From assembly GCA_019637635.1 (NCBI GenBank), contig JAHBVI010000004.1:70497-118054 (forward strand): a stretch of 47,558 nucleotides of DNA. The letters are read 5' to 3'. Numbering within the stretch: position 1 is the stretch's first letter; the number at the start of each line of letters is the position of its first letter. Position numbers and translations under genes: made by a program. Positions 38,766 through 47,500 of this stretch are shown here, piece after piece. The notes beneath the pieces were generated by a model. It saw only the letters and a program-made list of their open reading frames with translations, did no database searches and was not told the DNA's origin. Source of the DNA: Anaerolineae bacterium (lineage in GTDB: Bacteria; Chloroflexota; Anaerolineae; Promineifilales; Promineifilaceae).

Positions 38766-40121
38766 CTAACCGGGCCAGCGTAAGACAACAACTTCTTCAC
38801 GCAATTCTGTTTGTGTGGCGGTAGCGAACCGGGTTCTAAAGAGGTCAATGCGCTGCACTTCATACCCTAATTCAACGGCAATCTCGGCTAATAATTCGCC
38901 GGTTTTGATGAGAACTTGCAGATAGGAAGCCTGATCGCCCACGACATATGCCAGTTGCGCGCTGGGTTTTAGCACGGCCGTTAATTCAGCCAGATGGCGC
39001 GCCATCCCCCCAAAATAAAGCCGGGTGACGCGCGCATACAATTTTTCAAAACCGGACGTTTTACCCAGCGCGATGCGACGCTGCTCGATAGAGTCAGCTA
39101 ATTTTTGAATGCGTGGATTTGCGGTAATCCATTGGTCATCGTCGTCAACAACATACACGCCTCTGGTGTTGGAGCGGAGGAGTCGTTGTTTGTGCAGGCG
39201 TAATTGGGCCATATCGGTGAAAAAACCCAGGATAACCGATTCCAGGCGGGTAGTCCGCGTGTAATCTTTTTCGTTGGGATAAGGCGGAGAGGTGATCACG
39301 GCGTTAACGGAGTAAGGGGCAAGTATGTGTGATACATTTCGGGCATCGCCCAGGTAAACGGCCGTTTCCGGGTACTCTCGCTCTTGCACAGTTTGCAGGT
39401 CTGCAACCATCTTCTGCGCTTCGCGCTTCCAAACCGCCACCACAGGCACATCTACCTTAGGCTTGCCCACCCCAACCTCAGGGCCAAACTTGAGGTTGCC
39501 AATATGGTTGACCAGTGCGTTGCCTAGAGCCAATAAGCCATATTGATATGCAGGCGATGTTCGATTTTGTTGGAGATGTTCCAATAAAATCAATGATTTA
39601 TGCAACGGCAGCGGGCTAATGGAGTTGGCAATTAAGGCTTGTTTCGCCTGTACAGGCAATTGCCGTAACGGAATTTTGGGGTCTGCTGTCAACAAAAAAT
39701 CATCAACTCCCTGTGCAGTCAAAGTTTGGATGCTTTTCTCGCTGATTTCTTCGATATACGCTAATAACTCTGTTGGCGCGATACGCCAATCTACCTTTAC
39801 CGTGGAGGCAAAATGGGGGAAGGGATTGGCTTCGATGCCAATAGCTCTCATTTGGTTCAGTCTGGCTTCGACGAGGGTTGTGCCTGTGCCACAAAACGGG
39901 TCAAGCACAAGGTCGTTGTCATTCAAATTGAAATCGCGTAGATAATCGCGGACGAGATGGGGAGGGAAAGAGAGGACAAAGCGATACCAGTCGTGAAACG
40001 GGCGATCAGCCGGATCAAGTTCATTGCTTCTGTTGGTGATGGGATTGGCTGTTTGTGTTTGCGCCGTGTTTTCTGGCGTAGGCCACAATGGTAGAAGCGG
40101 CTGTTTATACTGAGGTAACAT
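38766..40121 (-). CDS. DNA methyltransferase of a type II restriction-modification system (N4-C/N6-A type)
   Basis: 451 residues. Motif I DPFCGTGTTLVEA at about residue 75 binds AdoMet, and motif IV VITSPPYPNEKDY at about residue 280 is the catalytic segment; SPPY is most common in N4-cytosine enzymes. The order, motif I before IV with about 190 residues between them, suggests an alpha-like arrangement. The C-terminus AYVVGDQASYLQV and FRTRFATATQTELREEVVVL matches enzymes paired with this endonuclease type. Intact and probably functional, so the methyl mark could persist although the endonuclease is broken. Recognition sequence not predictable. Confidence 0.9.
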   Translation of the reverse strand: MLPQYKQPLLPLWPTPENTAQTQTANPITNRSNELDPADRPFHDWYRFVLSFPPHLVRDYLRDFNLNDNDLVLDPFCGTGTTLVEARLNQMRAIGIEANPFPHFASTVKVDWRIAPTELLAYIEEISEKSIQTLTAQGVDDFLLTADPKIPLRQLPVQAKQALIANSISPLPLHKSLILLEHLQQNRTSPAYQYGLLALGNALVNHIGNLKFGPEVGVGKPKVDVPVVAVWKREAQKMVADLQTVQEREYPETAVYLGDARNVSHILAPYSVNAVITSPPYPNEKDYTRTTRLESVILGFFTDMAQLRLHKQRLLRSNTRGVYVVDDDDQWITANPRIQKLADSIEQRRIALGKTSGFEKLYARVTRLYFGGMARHLAELTAVLKPSAQLAYVVGDQASYLQVLIKTGELLAEIAVELGYEVQRIDLFRTRFATATQTELREEVVVLRWPG

Positions 40122-40180
40122 GCTATCTCCAATTCACGGCTTTCCTGAAGAAAGTTTAGAGCATTGGGGGTGTTTGTCAA

Positions 40181-40864
40181 CTAGAGCCGCCCCTGGTCTT
40201 TCAACCATTTCAGCCCCTCGCGGGCGCTCAGTGGAGCCAAAGGGGTGGCCGCAATGAAGTCCACCACCGCCCCGGCGTTCGTTTTGGAGTATTCACGCAG
40301 CGCCCAGCCAATCGCTTTCTGGATAAAAAACTCATCCGAGTCCAGATTTTCCCGGATGAGGCTGAACAGCAAATCAACATCGGTCTGGCTTTTGTAGGGG
40401 AGTTGGAAGAGCAGGGTGGTGCGGCGCAGCCAGAAATTATCGCTGACGCGCCAGGCGGCAACGGCCGTTTCCCGCATCTGTGGATACCGCTGAAAATGCA
40501 CCGCCACGCTGCCCCCCGCCAGGCTGTCCACCGTATCCCACCACGATTTGGTCACAATGAGATATTCCAGCACCGACACAAATTCGGGCGGCTGCTGCTT
40601 GATCAGCCGGTCTAAAAAGGCGAAGGCGCTGTACTGGTATTCCCGCTCCGGCAGTGCCCATAACTCGCGCAAGACCGCCTCCAGATCGCCGGGCTGCGGC
40701 AGGCCATGAGCGGCAATGAATTCTTTCAGCAGCACCCGGCGCGCCGGCGTTTTGATGCCCAAAAAGGGGAAATTGTCCCGCATGTATCGGGACATGGGCG
40801 CGGCGTCCGCCGGGTTGGCGTGCTGCGCCAGCAGCGATTGCAAGGTTTGTATGTAGGTGGACAT
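40181..40864 (-). CDS. AlkD-like DNA alkylation repair protein
   Basis: HEAT-like-repeat DNA glycosylase that excises N3- and N7-alkylpurines without base flipping. About 227 residues. Family marks: RDNFPFLGIKTPARRVLLKE, LWALPEREYQYSAFAFLDRL, TKSWWDTVDSLA (the W and D of the catalytic cleft), SDNFWLRRTTLLFQL and DEFFIQKAIGWALREYSKT. The frame extends to TTG 40903, but ATG 40864 gives the usual N-terminus (MSTYIQTLQSLL). No ribosome binding site is evident. Confidence 0.93.
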   Translation of the reverse strand: MSTYIQTLQSLLAQHANPADAAPMSRYMRDNFPFLGIKTPARRVLLKEFIAAHGLPQPGDLEAVLRELWALPEREYQYSAFAFLDRLIKQQPPEFVSVLEYLIVTKSWWDTVDSLAGGSVAVHFQRYPQMRETAVAAWRVSDNFWLRRTTLLFQLPYKSQTDVDLLFSLIRENLDSDEFFIQKAIGWALREYSKTNAGAVVDFIAATPLAPLSAREGLKWLKDQGRL

Positions 40865-40910
40865 GGGCGCTATTGTGGCCGAAAACGGCTGATCTGGCGA
40901 CAAATAATAA

Positions 40911-41882
40911 TTACAACACCTCGTCGAAAAAGGCCGTCACGCGGCGAGGGTACTCTTCCGGTTCGTGGAACAGGCCGGCCGCATGTCTGGCATGGAGCAG
41001 TTCCCATAAAATGCCTGACTCTGAAGCGGCGCAAAATCGGCGGTTCATTTCAATTTCACGCGGGCCGCAGGCGATGAACAAGATGGGGCGTGGGGCGATG
41101 TGACCAATGTCGGCTATTACCGGCGTGGGGTGTTGGCCGATGAAAAAATTAAACAACCATTGATCAAACAGGGCCAGCGGGTAAAGGAGTTTGTGGCGCA
41201 GTTGGTGCAGGGTACGGCCGTGCCCGGTGCCGGGCAGCGGTCGGATACGATCCTGAATATCGGCCGGGCCAAGCCCTTCCAGCACCAGAGCGCGGATGGC
41301 CTGGTGCTGCAATGCACCGCGCCAGGCGGCCTGTGCCCCCAGCGAAACCCCCAGGACGCCAATTTTGTCGGCGTCAAGATCACCACGAGCGCGCAGATAG
41401 TCCACCGCCGCGGCCACATCCTGTGCTTCCAGAATGCCGGAGGTGGAGGTATGGCCCTGGCTACGGCCGTGGGCACGCAAATCAAGCAGCAAGATGCTGT
41501 AACCGGCGTCGCGCAAAAATTCGGCGTGCCCCTGCATCAGCAGCCCGGAGCCACCCAGAGTGTGCGCCAACACGATGGCCGCGCCATTACTGCCGGGTAA
41601 GTACCAGGCATAAAGCTGCAAACCATCCCGTGAGGTGAACTGCACATTCTCCGCGTTAGCAAATAGCGACTCACGCCGCGGCCAATAACGCAAACGGCGC
41701 GGGTGGGCAAAGGTGAAGGCGTTCCAGGCCAGATAGGTGAGGTAAAACAAGGGCAGCCCCCACAACCAATGGACGGGTATGGCACAGACGCGGGTCAGGG
41801 CAAAGAGGGAACCGGCGGCCAACGCCAGCATGATGGTCAGGTTGCGCAGGTAACGCCCACGGCGCAGGGCAGGTGATTGCAT
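40911..41882 (-). CDS. Membrane-anchored alpha/beta hydrolase
   Basis: About 323 residues from ATG 41882. Two N-terminal hydrophobic segments (LTIMLALAAGSLFALTRV and WGLPLFYLTYLAW) are followed by an alpha/beta-hydrolase fold: strand AIVLAHTLGGSG with oxyanion residues, LLLDLRAHGRSQG, the nucleophile elbow GVLGVSLGAQ and a C-terminal His in HARHAAGLFHEPEEY. Similar to the BEM46/DUF-type serine hydrolases; substrate unknown. The frame is open to GTG 41972, which is in the heptad repeat, so the longer start is less likely but not excluded. Confidence 0.85.
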   Translation of the reverse strand: MQSPALRRGRYLRNLTIMLALAAGSLFALTRVCAIPVHWLWGLPLFYLTYLAWNAFTFAHPRRLRYWPRRESLFANAENVQFTSRDGLQLYAWYLPGSNGAAIVLAHTLGGSGLLMQGHAEFLRDAGYSILLLDLRAHGRSQGHTSTSGILEAQDVAAAVDYLRARGDLDADKIGVLGVSLGAQAAWRGALQHQAIRALVLEGLGPADIQDRIRPLPGTGHGRTLHQLRHKLLYPLALFDQWLFNFFIGQHPTPVIADIGHIAPRPILFIACGPREIEMNRRFCAASESGILWELLHARHAAGLFHEPEEYPRRVTAFFDEVL

Positions 41883-41961
41883 ACGGAAATCTCGGCAATT
41901 GACGAAAGCCCGGCGAATATATTCGCGGCTATAAAGCAGCGACCGCGAGTGGTCTAGTGCT

Positions 41962-42036
41962 TCACCGCTCACCGCTCACCGCTCACCGCTCACTGCTCAC
42001 CGCTCACTGCTCACCGCTCACTGCTCACCGCTCACC
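41962..42036. repeat. Tandem heptamer array (ACCGCTC / ACTGCTC, about 10 units)
   Basis: The cleanest 7-base array of the window: ACCGCTC alternates with ACTGCTC for about ten units without an inverted partner. The right end overlaps the MDR gene and encodes its last residues (GER) and TGA stop at 42025-42027 on the minus strand. Confidence 0.92.
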
Positions 42037-43044
42037 AGGCATAATCAGCACCTTACCACCCGTCATCTGGCTTTCATAATCGCGGACAGCTTGCGGGGTT
42101 TTCGCCAGGGGGTAACGCTGGCGTATTTCTGTTTTGAGCGTGGTAAGCATGAGCTTTTGCGCCCGTCGCCATACCAGAAAATTTTGCAGCAGATTTTTCT
42201 GCCCTACCCAGGGCGGCAGCCAGAAACCATCCACCCGTTTATCCTCAAAAATCAATGCCCCCACATCTACCTGCACCGGCTGCTGTGACAGCCCACCATA
42301 CACCGTCACCCGGCTGTGCTGGGGCATCGCATCCAGCAATTGCCGGGGTAATTCGCCGCCAACCGCGTCAAACGCCAGGTGGATATGGCGCTGGTGGCAC
42401 AAATCACGGATCTGCCGGTGAAAATCGGGGTCACTGCTGTCCAGGACATGCGTCATGCCTTGCTGTTTCAGGTAAGCCACCTGTTCCGGGCGGCGCACAA
42501 TGCCTACTACCTCAATCCCTTGCTGGTGTCCCAATCGGTGCAGCATCAGCCCCAACGCGCTGGCGGCGGCCGTGTTGATGACGGTTTGGTGACCGGCCTT
42601 CTTAGCCAGATCAATGAGGGCCACGGCCGTCAGCGGATTCACCACGGCCATTGCCCCTTGCTCTAAACTCACCGCCTCGTCCAGGGGTAGAGCATAATTG
42701 ACGGTGGTGGTGGTATATTCAGCCCAGAGACCATCCTGTTGAGTGACACAAGCTACCCGCTTCCCCGCCAGGTAACGCCCCATCAGGCCGGTACCGCTGC
42801 CCACCGCCACCACCGTGCCGGAGCCTTCAAAGCCGGGCACTGTGGGGGTCGGCTTTTTGAAGCCATACAGGCCCAGGATAAACATCAGATCAGAGGGATT
42901 GATAGATGCGGCAGCCACTTTCACCAGCACTTCCTTCGGGCCGGGGCGAGGCACGGGGCGCTGCACCACACGCAGCGCGTCCGCACCATCGTATGATTCC
43001 AGGATAATGGCCGTCATCTGTTCGGGAATCGGGGTTGAGGTCAT
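42025..43044 (-). CDS. Zinc-independent MDR-family quinone oxidoreductase-like protein
   Basis: 339 residues of the medium-chain dehydrogenase/reductase superfamily. GroES-like N-terminus (AASINPSDLMFILGLYG, VPGFEGSGTVVAVG) lacks the structural-zinc cysteine set. The Rossmann part reads AAASALGLMLHRLGHQQGIE and VLDSSDPDFHRQI, where the usual glycine-rich turn is present as AASALG. LAFDAVGGELPRQLLDAM follows. NADPH-dependent alkenal/quinone reduction is likely. ATG 43044 follows GGAG at 6-base spacing; the upstream frame to 43116 crosses a hairpin and is not used. Confidence 0.9.
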   Translation of the reverse strand: MTSTPIPEQMTAIILESYDGADALRVVQRPVPRPGPKEVLVKVAAASINPSDLMFILGLYGFKKPTPTVPGFEGSGTVVAVGSGTGLMGRYLAGKRVACVTQQDGLWAEYTTTTVNYALPLDEAVSLEQGAMAVVNPLTAVALIDLAKKAGHQTVINTAAASALGLMLHRLGHQQGIEVVGIVRRPEQVAYLKQQGMTHVLDSSDPDFHRQIRDLCHQRHIHLAFDAVGGELPRQLLDAMPQHSRVTVYGGLSQQPVQVDVGALIFEDKRVDGFWLPPWVGQKNLLQNFLVWRRAQKLMLTTLKTEIRQRYPLAKTPQAVRDYESQMTGGKVLIMPGER

Positions 43045-43062
43045 GGTGGTCTCCAGGTCAGA

Positions 43063-43104
43063 CATCCGATTTCGGCAACCAGAGGTTGCTTGAGAAATCG
43101 GATG
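43063..43104. repeat. Hairpin upstream of the MDR gene
   Basis: CATCCGATTTC at 43063 pairs exactly with GAAATCGGATG at 43094-43104, with a second paired block GGCAACC/GGTTGC towards the centre. It lies just upstream of the MDR ribosome binding site and is not made of 7-base units. Confidence 0.65.
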
Positions 43105-43158
43105 CCTTGCTGCCAAACGTTTTGATTTACGGATAAAGGCTTCCCCATGAAAACGACT

Positions 43159-44229
43159 TTAAATTCGGTCTACGTCATTCAAATCTATAAACGCCTGCTT
43201 CAGGCGAGCCACAAACGACTCTTCGGCGGTGCGCAGCCAACGGCGGGGGTCATAATACTTTTTGTTCGGCGCGTCCGGGCCATCGGGGTTGCCAATCTGC
43301 CCTTGCAAATAGTCATGGTATTTGGCCTCATAGCCACGTATGCCGTCCCAAAACGCCCATTGCAGGTCGGTGTCAATGTTCATCTTGATCGCCCCATAAG
43401 AAATAGCCTCGCGGATTTCTTCCTGGCTGCTGCCGGAACCACCATGAAAGACAAAGTTGATCGGCTTCACGGCCGTGCCAAACTTCTCCTGCACATACAC
43501 CTGCGAATTGTGCAAAATGATCGGCCGTAGCTGCACATTGCCCGGTTTATACACCCCATGCACATTGCCAAAAGCGGCGGCAATGGTGAAATTGGGGCTG
43601 ACTTTCATCAACTCTTCGTAGGCGTAAGCCACCTCTTCCGGCTGGGTATACAGGCGGGAACTGTCCACGCCCGTATTGTCCACCCCATCTTCCTCGCCGC
43701 CGGTCACGCCCAGTTCAATCTCCAGCGTCATGCCCATCTTGCTCATGCGCTCCAGGTAACGCTTACAAATCTCCACGTTCTCGTGAATTGGCTCTTCGGA
43801 CAAATCGAGCATGTGACTGCTGAACAACGGTTTGCCATGTGTCTTGTAAAACGCTTCACCGGCGTCTAACATGCCGTCTACCCAGGGCAGCAGCTTTTTG
43901 GCGCAATGGTCGGTGTGCAAAATGACCCGCGCCCCATACATCGCCGCCACCTGATGCACATGATGCGCCCCGGACACCGCCCCGGCAATGGCCGACCGCT
44001 GCCCGTCATTATTCAGGCTCTTGCCGGCCATAAACGACGCGCCGCCGTTGGAAAATTGCAGAATGACGGGGGCGTTGACGGCGACGGCCGTTTCCAACAC
44101 CGCATTCACACTATTACTGCCCACCACATTGGCCGCCGGCAGCGCAAACTGCTGCTCTTTGGCATAAGCAAAAATCTCCTGTACCTGCTCGCCGGTCACC
44201 ACCCCGGCCGGAATATGTTTGAGTGACAT
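43159..44229 (-). CDS. fba: Class II fructose-bisphosphate aldolase
   Basis: Zinc-dependent aldolase of glycolysis and gluconeogenesis, 356 residues, FbaA-like length. Zinc ligands and active-site segments are visible: ILHTDHCAKK, EIELGVTGGEEDG, FGNVHGVYKPG and FHGGSGSSQEEI, and the dihydroxyacetone-phosphate segment MNIDTDLQWAFW. The ribosome binding site AAGGAGAG precedes the ATG. It is not linked to other glycolytic genes. It shares a 321-base gap with the divergent kinase gene. Confidence 0.97.
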   Translation of the reverse strand: MSLKHIPAGVVTGEQVQEIFAYAKEQQFALPAANVVGSNSVNAVLETAVAVNAPVILQFSNGGASFMAGKSLNNDGQRSAIAGAVSGAHHVHQVAAMYGARVILHTDHCAKKLLPWVDGMLDAGEAFYKTHGKPLFSSHMLDLSEEPIHENVEICKRYLERMSKMGMTLEIELGVTGGEEDGVDNTGVDSSRLYTQPEEVAYAYEELMKVSPNFTIAAAFGNVHGVYKPGNVQLRPIILHNSQVYVQEKFGTAVKPINFVFHGGSGSSQEEIREAISYGAIKMNIDTDLQWAFWDGIRGYEAKYHDYLQGQIGNPDGPDAPNKKYYDPRRWLRTAEESFVARLKQAFIDLNDVDRI

Positions 44230-44248
44230 GAAAAACTCTCCTTTTCAG

Positions 44249-44290
44249 AATTGGCAATTGTTCATTGCCAATTGTCAATTGACAATTTAC
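44249..44290. repeat. AT-rich heptad element (TGCCAAT/TGTCAAT type)
   Basis: TGGCAAT, TGTTCAT, TGCCAAT, TGTCAAT, TGACAAT in tandem, with local self-complementarity (ATTGTCAATTGACAAT). Directly upstream of the fba ribosome binding site on the opposite strand. Confidence 0.75.
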
Positions 44291-44333
44291 CATCCCAAGT
44301 ATGCCGGGATTGAGCAAAAATGCCACTTTTGCT

Positions 44334-44397
44334 AGTGCCAGGCAAGGGGCTATACCACTCTGGTCAATCGGATCGGTTCTGCCCCTTGCCTGGCACT
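44334..44397. repeat. Long perfect inverted repeat (AGTGCCAGGCAAGGGGC)
   Basis: The 17-base arm at 44334-44350 and its exact complement at 44381-44397 flank a 30-base loop containing CTCTGGTCAATCGG. It is the second copy of the family at 28985-29046; the outer 11 bases are identical. It fills the middle of the fba/kinase divergent gap, where I see no gene. Confidence 0.85.
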
Positions 44398-44509
44398 GCT
44401 CGACTGCTCGGCAAGGCACATTGAGCCATCCTGCCAAATCACGTATACTTGGACAGGTTAGCTGACAGGAAGCCTTGTATACTAAAACTACCTGGTTCAC
44501 CCGATCATG

Positions 44510-44548
44510 GAAACACTTGAACACCTGAACACCCAAACACCCGATCAC
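44510..44548. repeat. Octad tandem element (AACACCTG / AACACCCA type)
   Basis: AACACTTG, AACACCTG, AACACCCA, AACACCCG in tandem, immediately before the kinase ATG at 44552. Same unit family as 22675-22723. If the alternative ATG at 44507 were used, the element would be translated. Confidence 0.75.
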
Positions 44549-44551
44549 CGT

Positions 44552-47500
44552 ATGAAATCCCACACCCTCGGCCCTTATGAATTGTTAGAAGAAGTTGGTT
44601 ATGGCGGTATGGCCACTGTCTACCGCGCCCACCAGCCGAGCGTGGAACGGGATGTAGCCGTTAAGGTGATTTTGCGGGCGCGGCTGGACGACCCAGAAGC
44701 AGTGCAGCGTTTCCAGCGCGAAGCCCGCCTCATTGCCCGCCTGGAGCATCCCCACATCCTGCCGGTGTATGATTTCGACGGCCGTCACGATCCCCCCTAC
44801 ATCGTCATGCGCTACCTGGACAGCGGCACCCTGCGAGACGTGATGAGCCGGGGCGCGCTGCCCCTGGCCGAAGTCAGCTACCTCATGCAGCAAATCGGCT
44901 CCGCCCTCGATTACGCCCATCGCCAGGGCATCGTCCACCGCGACATCAAACCCTCCAACATCATGATTGACCGCGACGGCAACGCCTTTGTCACCGACTT
45001 CGGCATTGCCCGCATGGTCTCCGGCGGCCAACACATCACCATGACCGGCGCCCTCATGGGCACCCCCGCCTACATGTCCCCCGAACAGGCGCAAGGCAAC
45101 ATGAACCTGGATCACCGCGCCGACATCTACTCCCTGGGCGTCATCCTCTTCCAAATGCTCACCGGCGACCTGCCCTTTGCCCACGACAACAACTTCAGCG
45201 TCTTGATGATGCACGTCAACGAACCCATCCCCAGCGCCATCCAGCGCAACCCGGAACTGCCGCCAGCCATTGACCACATCATCCAGCGCGTCCTGGCTAA
45301 AAAAGCAGACGACCGTTACCAGTCGGCGCTGGAATTGGCAAAAGCCGTAGCCATGGCCGTGGGCGCTACCATTTCCGTAGCCCCCACCCGGCTGCGGCTG
45401 CTGGTGGAAGATTCGGCCATTGCCCGCGGCGCAACACCCGCCACCGGCAGCAGCACCGGCAGCCGCACCGCCAGCGAACAAAACAAGACGATCACCGCCC
45501 TGTACGCCAGCGTCGCCGAATATGCCGAACTGGTAGACGAAGTAGGGGGCAGTGAACAGGTACGGCGGGCTTTGAAGGATTGGTGGACGGCCGTAGACCA
45601 GACCATCGCCGAATACGGTGGCCGCATCTTCAGCCGCTCCGAAGACACCATGATGGTCATCTGGGGGGCCGACCTCACCCGCGAAGACGACGCCGAACGC
45701 GCCGTGCGCGCCGCCCTGGCGCTGCAAGCCGCCATGCACCGGCAAAGCGCCAGCTACCTGGGCGAAGACGACGACGAACCGTTGCCGCTCAACATCGGCC
45801 TGAACACCGGCCTGGCGCTGCTGACGCCCGACGAACAAAGCGGCGACTACACCGCCAGCGGCGCGACCATCAGCCTGACCAACCGCCTGATGCAGCAAGC
45901 CGACGGCCTTATCCTCATCACCCACAACACCTACAGCCAGGTGCGCGGCGTTTTTGAGATGGAACCGGACACGCCGCTCAAACTGCGCCGCAGCCAGGAC
46001 ACCATGCAGGTCTACCGCGTCCGTTCCGCCAAACCGCGCGCCTTCCGCCGCGGTGCTCGCGGCGTAGAAGGGGTGGAAACGCAGCTTGTGGGCCGCGAAA
46101 GTGAAGTGAAGGCACTGCAAAACGCCTTTATGGATGCGGTTGAAGATGAGGAGACACAAATTGTGACCATCGTCAGCGAGGCCGGATTGGGCAAATCCCG
46201 CCTACTGTATGAATTTGTCAACTGGTCAGACCTGCGCCCGGAAATCTTCTGGGTGATGCGTGGCCGCGCTACCCCGGAAATGACCAACCGCCCCTATGCC
46301 CTGCTGCGCGATCTGGTCTCCTTCCGCTATGAAATTCAAGACAATGACAGCCCATCCGCAGCCCGGCAAAAGCTGGAAGAAGGCATCCGGCAACATGCGG
46401 GTGAAAATGAACCAATGGCCCATCTGCTGGGCCACCTGGTTGGTTTTGATTTTTCGGCCAGCCCACACGTGAAGGGGCTGCTGGGCGACCCGCAGCAGTT
46501 GACGGAGCGGGCACGGCAGATGTTTATCCGCTGGATTGAGGCGTTGTGTGCTCGCAACCCGGTGGTGATGGAAGTGGAGGATGTGCATCTGGCCGATGAC
46601 GCCTCGCTGGATTTGCTCACCGACCTGGCGGCGCAGCATGATGATTTGCCGCTGCTGATGATTTGCCTGGCACGGCCGTCGCTCTATGAGCGGCGTCCGG
46701 CGTGGGGTGCAGGGCAATCGTTCCATACCCGGCTGGAGCTACGACCGTTAGACCGGCGCGAAAGCCGCAATCTGGTGCGCGAACTGCTGCAAAAAGTGGC
46801 CGATGTGCCCAGAGCCTTGCGTGACCTGCTGGTGGAACGCGCCGAAGGCAACCCGCTCTACATGGAAGAGCTGGTCAAAATGCTCATTGACGACCGCGTC
46901 ATCATCAAACAAAACGACGATGCCTGGGCCGTAGAAGAAGAGCGGCTGGGCCACCTGGAAGTGCCCGCCACCCTGGTCGGGCTGCTGCAAGCCCGGCTAG
47001 ACAGCCTGCTCTACCCGGAGAAACTCACCCTGCAACGCGCCGCCGTTGTTGGCCGCCTCTTTTACGATTCGGCACTCATGGCCCTTGACCAGGCCGACGA
47101 GTTTCACGTGGACAATTTGCCCGCCATTTTAGACCGGCTGGTGGCCCAGGATTTCATCTACGAACGGGAAACCACCGCCTTTGCCGGGACGACAGAATAC
47201 ATTTTTGGCAAGACGATGCTGCAAGACGTGATTTTAAGCACGTTGCTGCGCCGCCAGCAGGAGCGGTATAACCGCGCCGCCGCTCTCTGGTTGGTGGAAG
47301 CCAGCGGGGTGCGGGCCGGGGAATATTATGGCCTGATTGCCGATTATTTTGAAAAGGCGGGCGATTATGAACAGGCGGGCAGCTATTTGCAGCAAGCCGG
47401 GGAACAGGCATTGAAGTTGAGCGCCTACGCCAACGGCCGTGCCCTGTTTGAACGCGCCCTGACTCTGTTACCGGCGGAAAGCGCTACCCGGCTCATCCTG

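Larger units (their letters stand above)
1230..47443. repeat. Dispersed palindromic octamer ACGGCCGT, about 96 copies
   Basis: Counted by eye over the whole window, coding and non-coding, in all three reading frames (read as T-A-V, x-G-R or R-P). A base-composition model predicts about one copy in this length. Copies are sparse between 5.5 and 15.1 kb (seven). The coordinates given are those of the first and last copy. Described further under findings. Confidence 0.9.

Noticed and set aside
41962..42036. CRISPR-like array
   Set aside because: Units are 7 bases in direct tandem with no spacers, and no cas genes are nearby.
44585..46159. A 524-residue reading frame on the minus strand
   Set aside because: It is the mirror of the kinase/cyclase gene in a GC-rich sequence; the plus-strand product has clear kinase motifs and the minus product is composed of low-complexity Gly/Ala/His.
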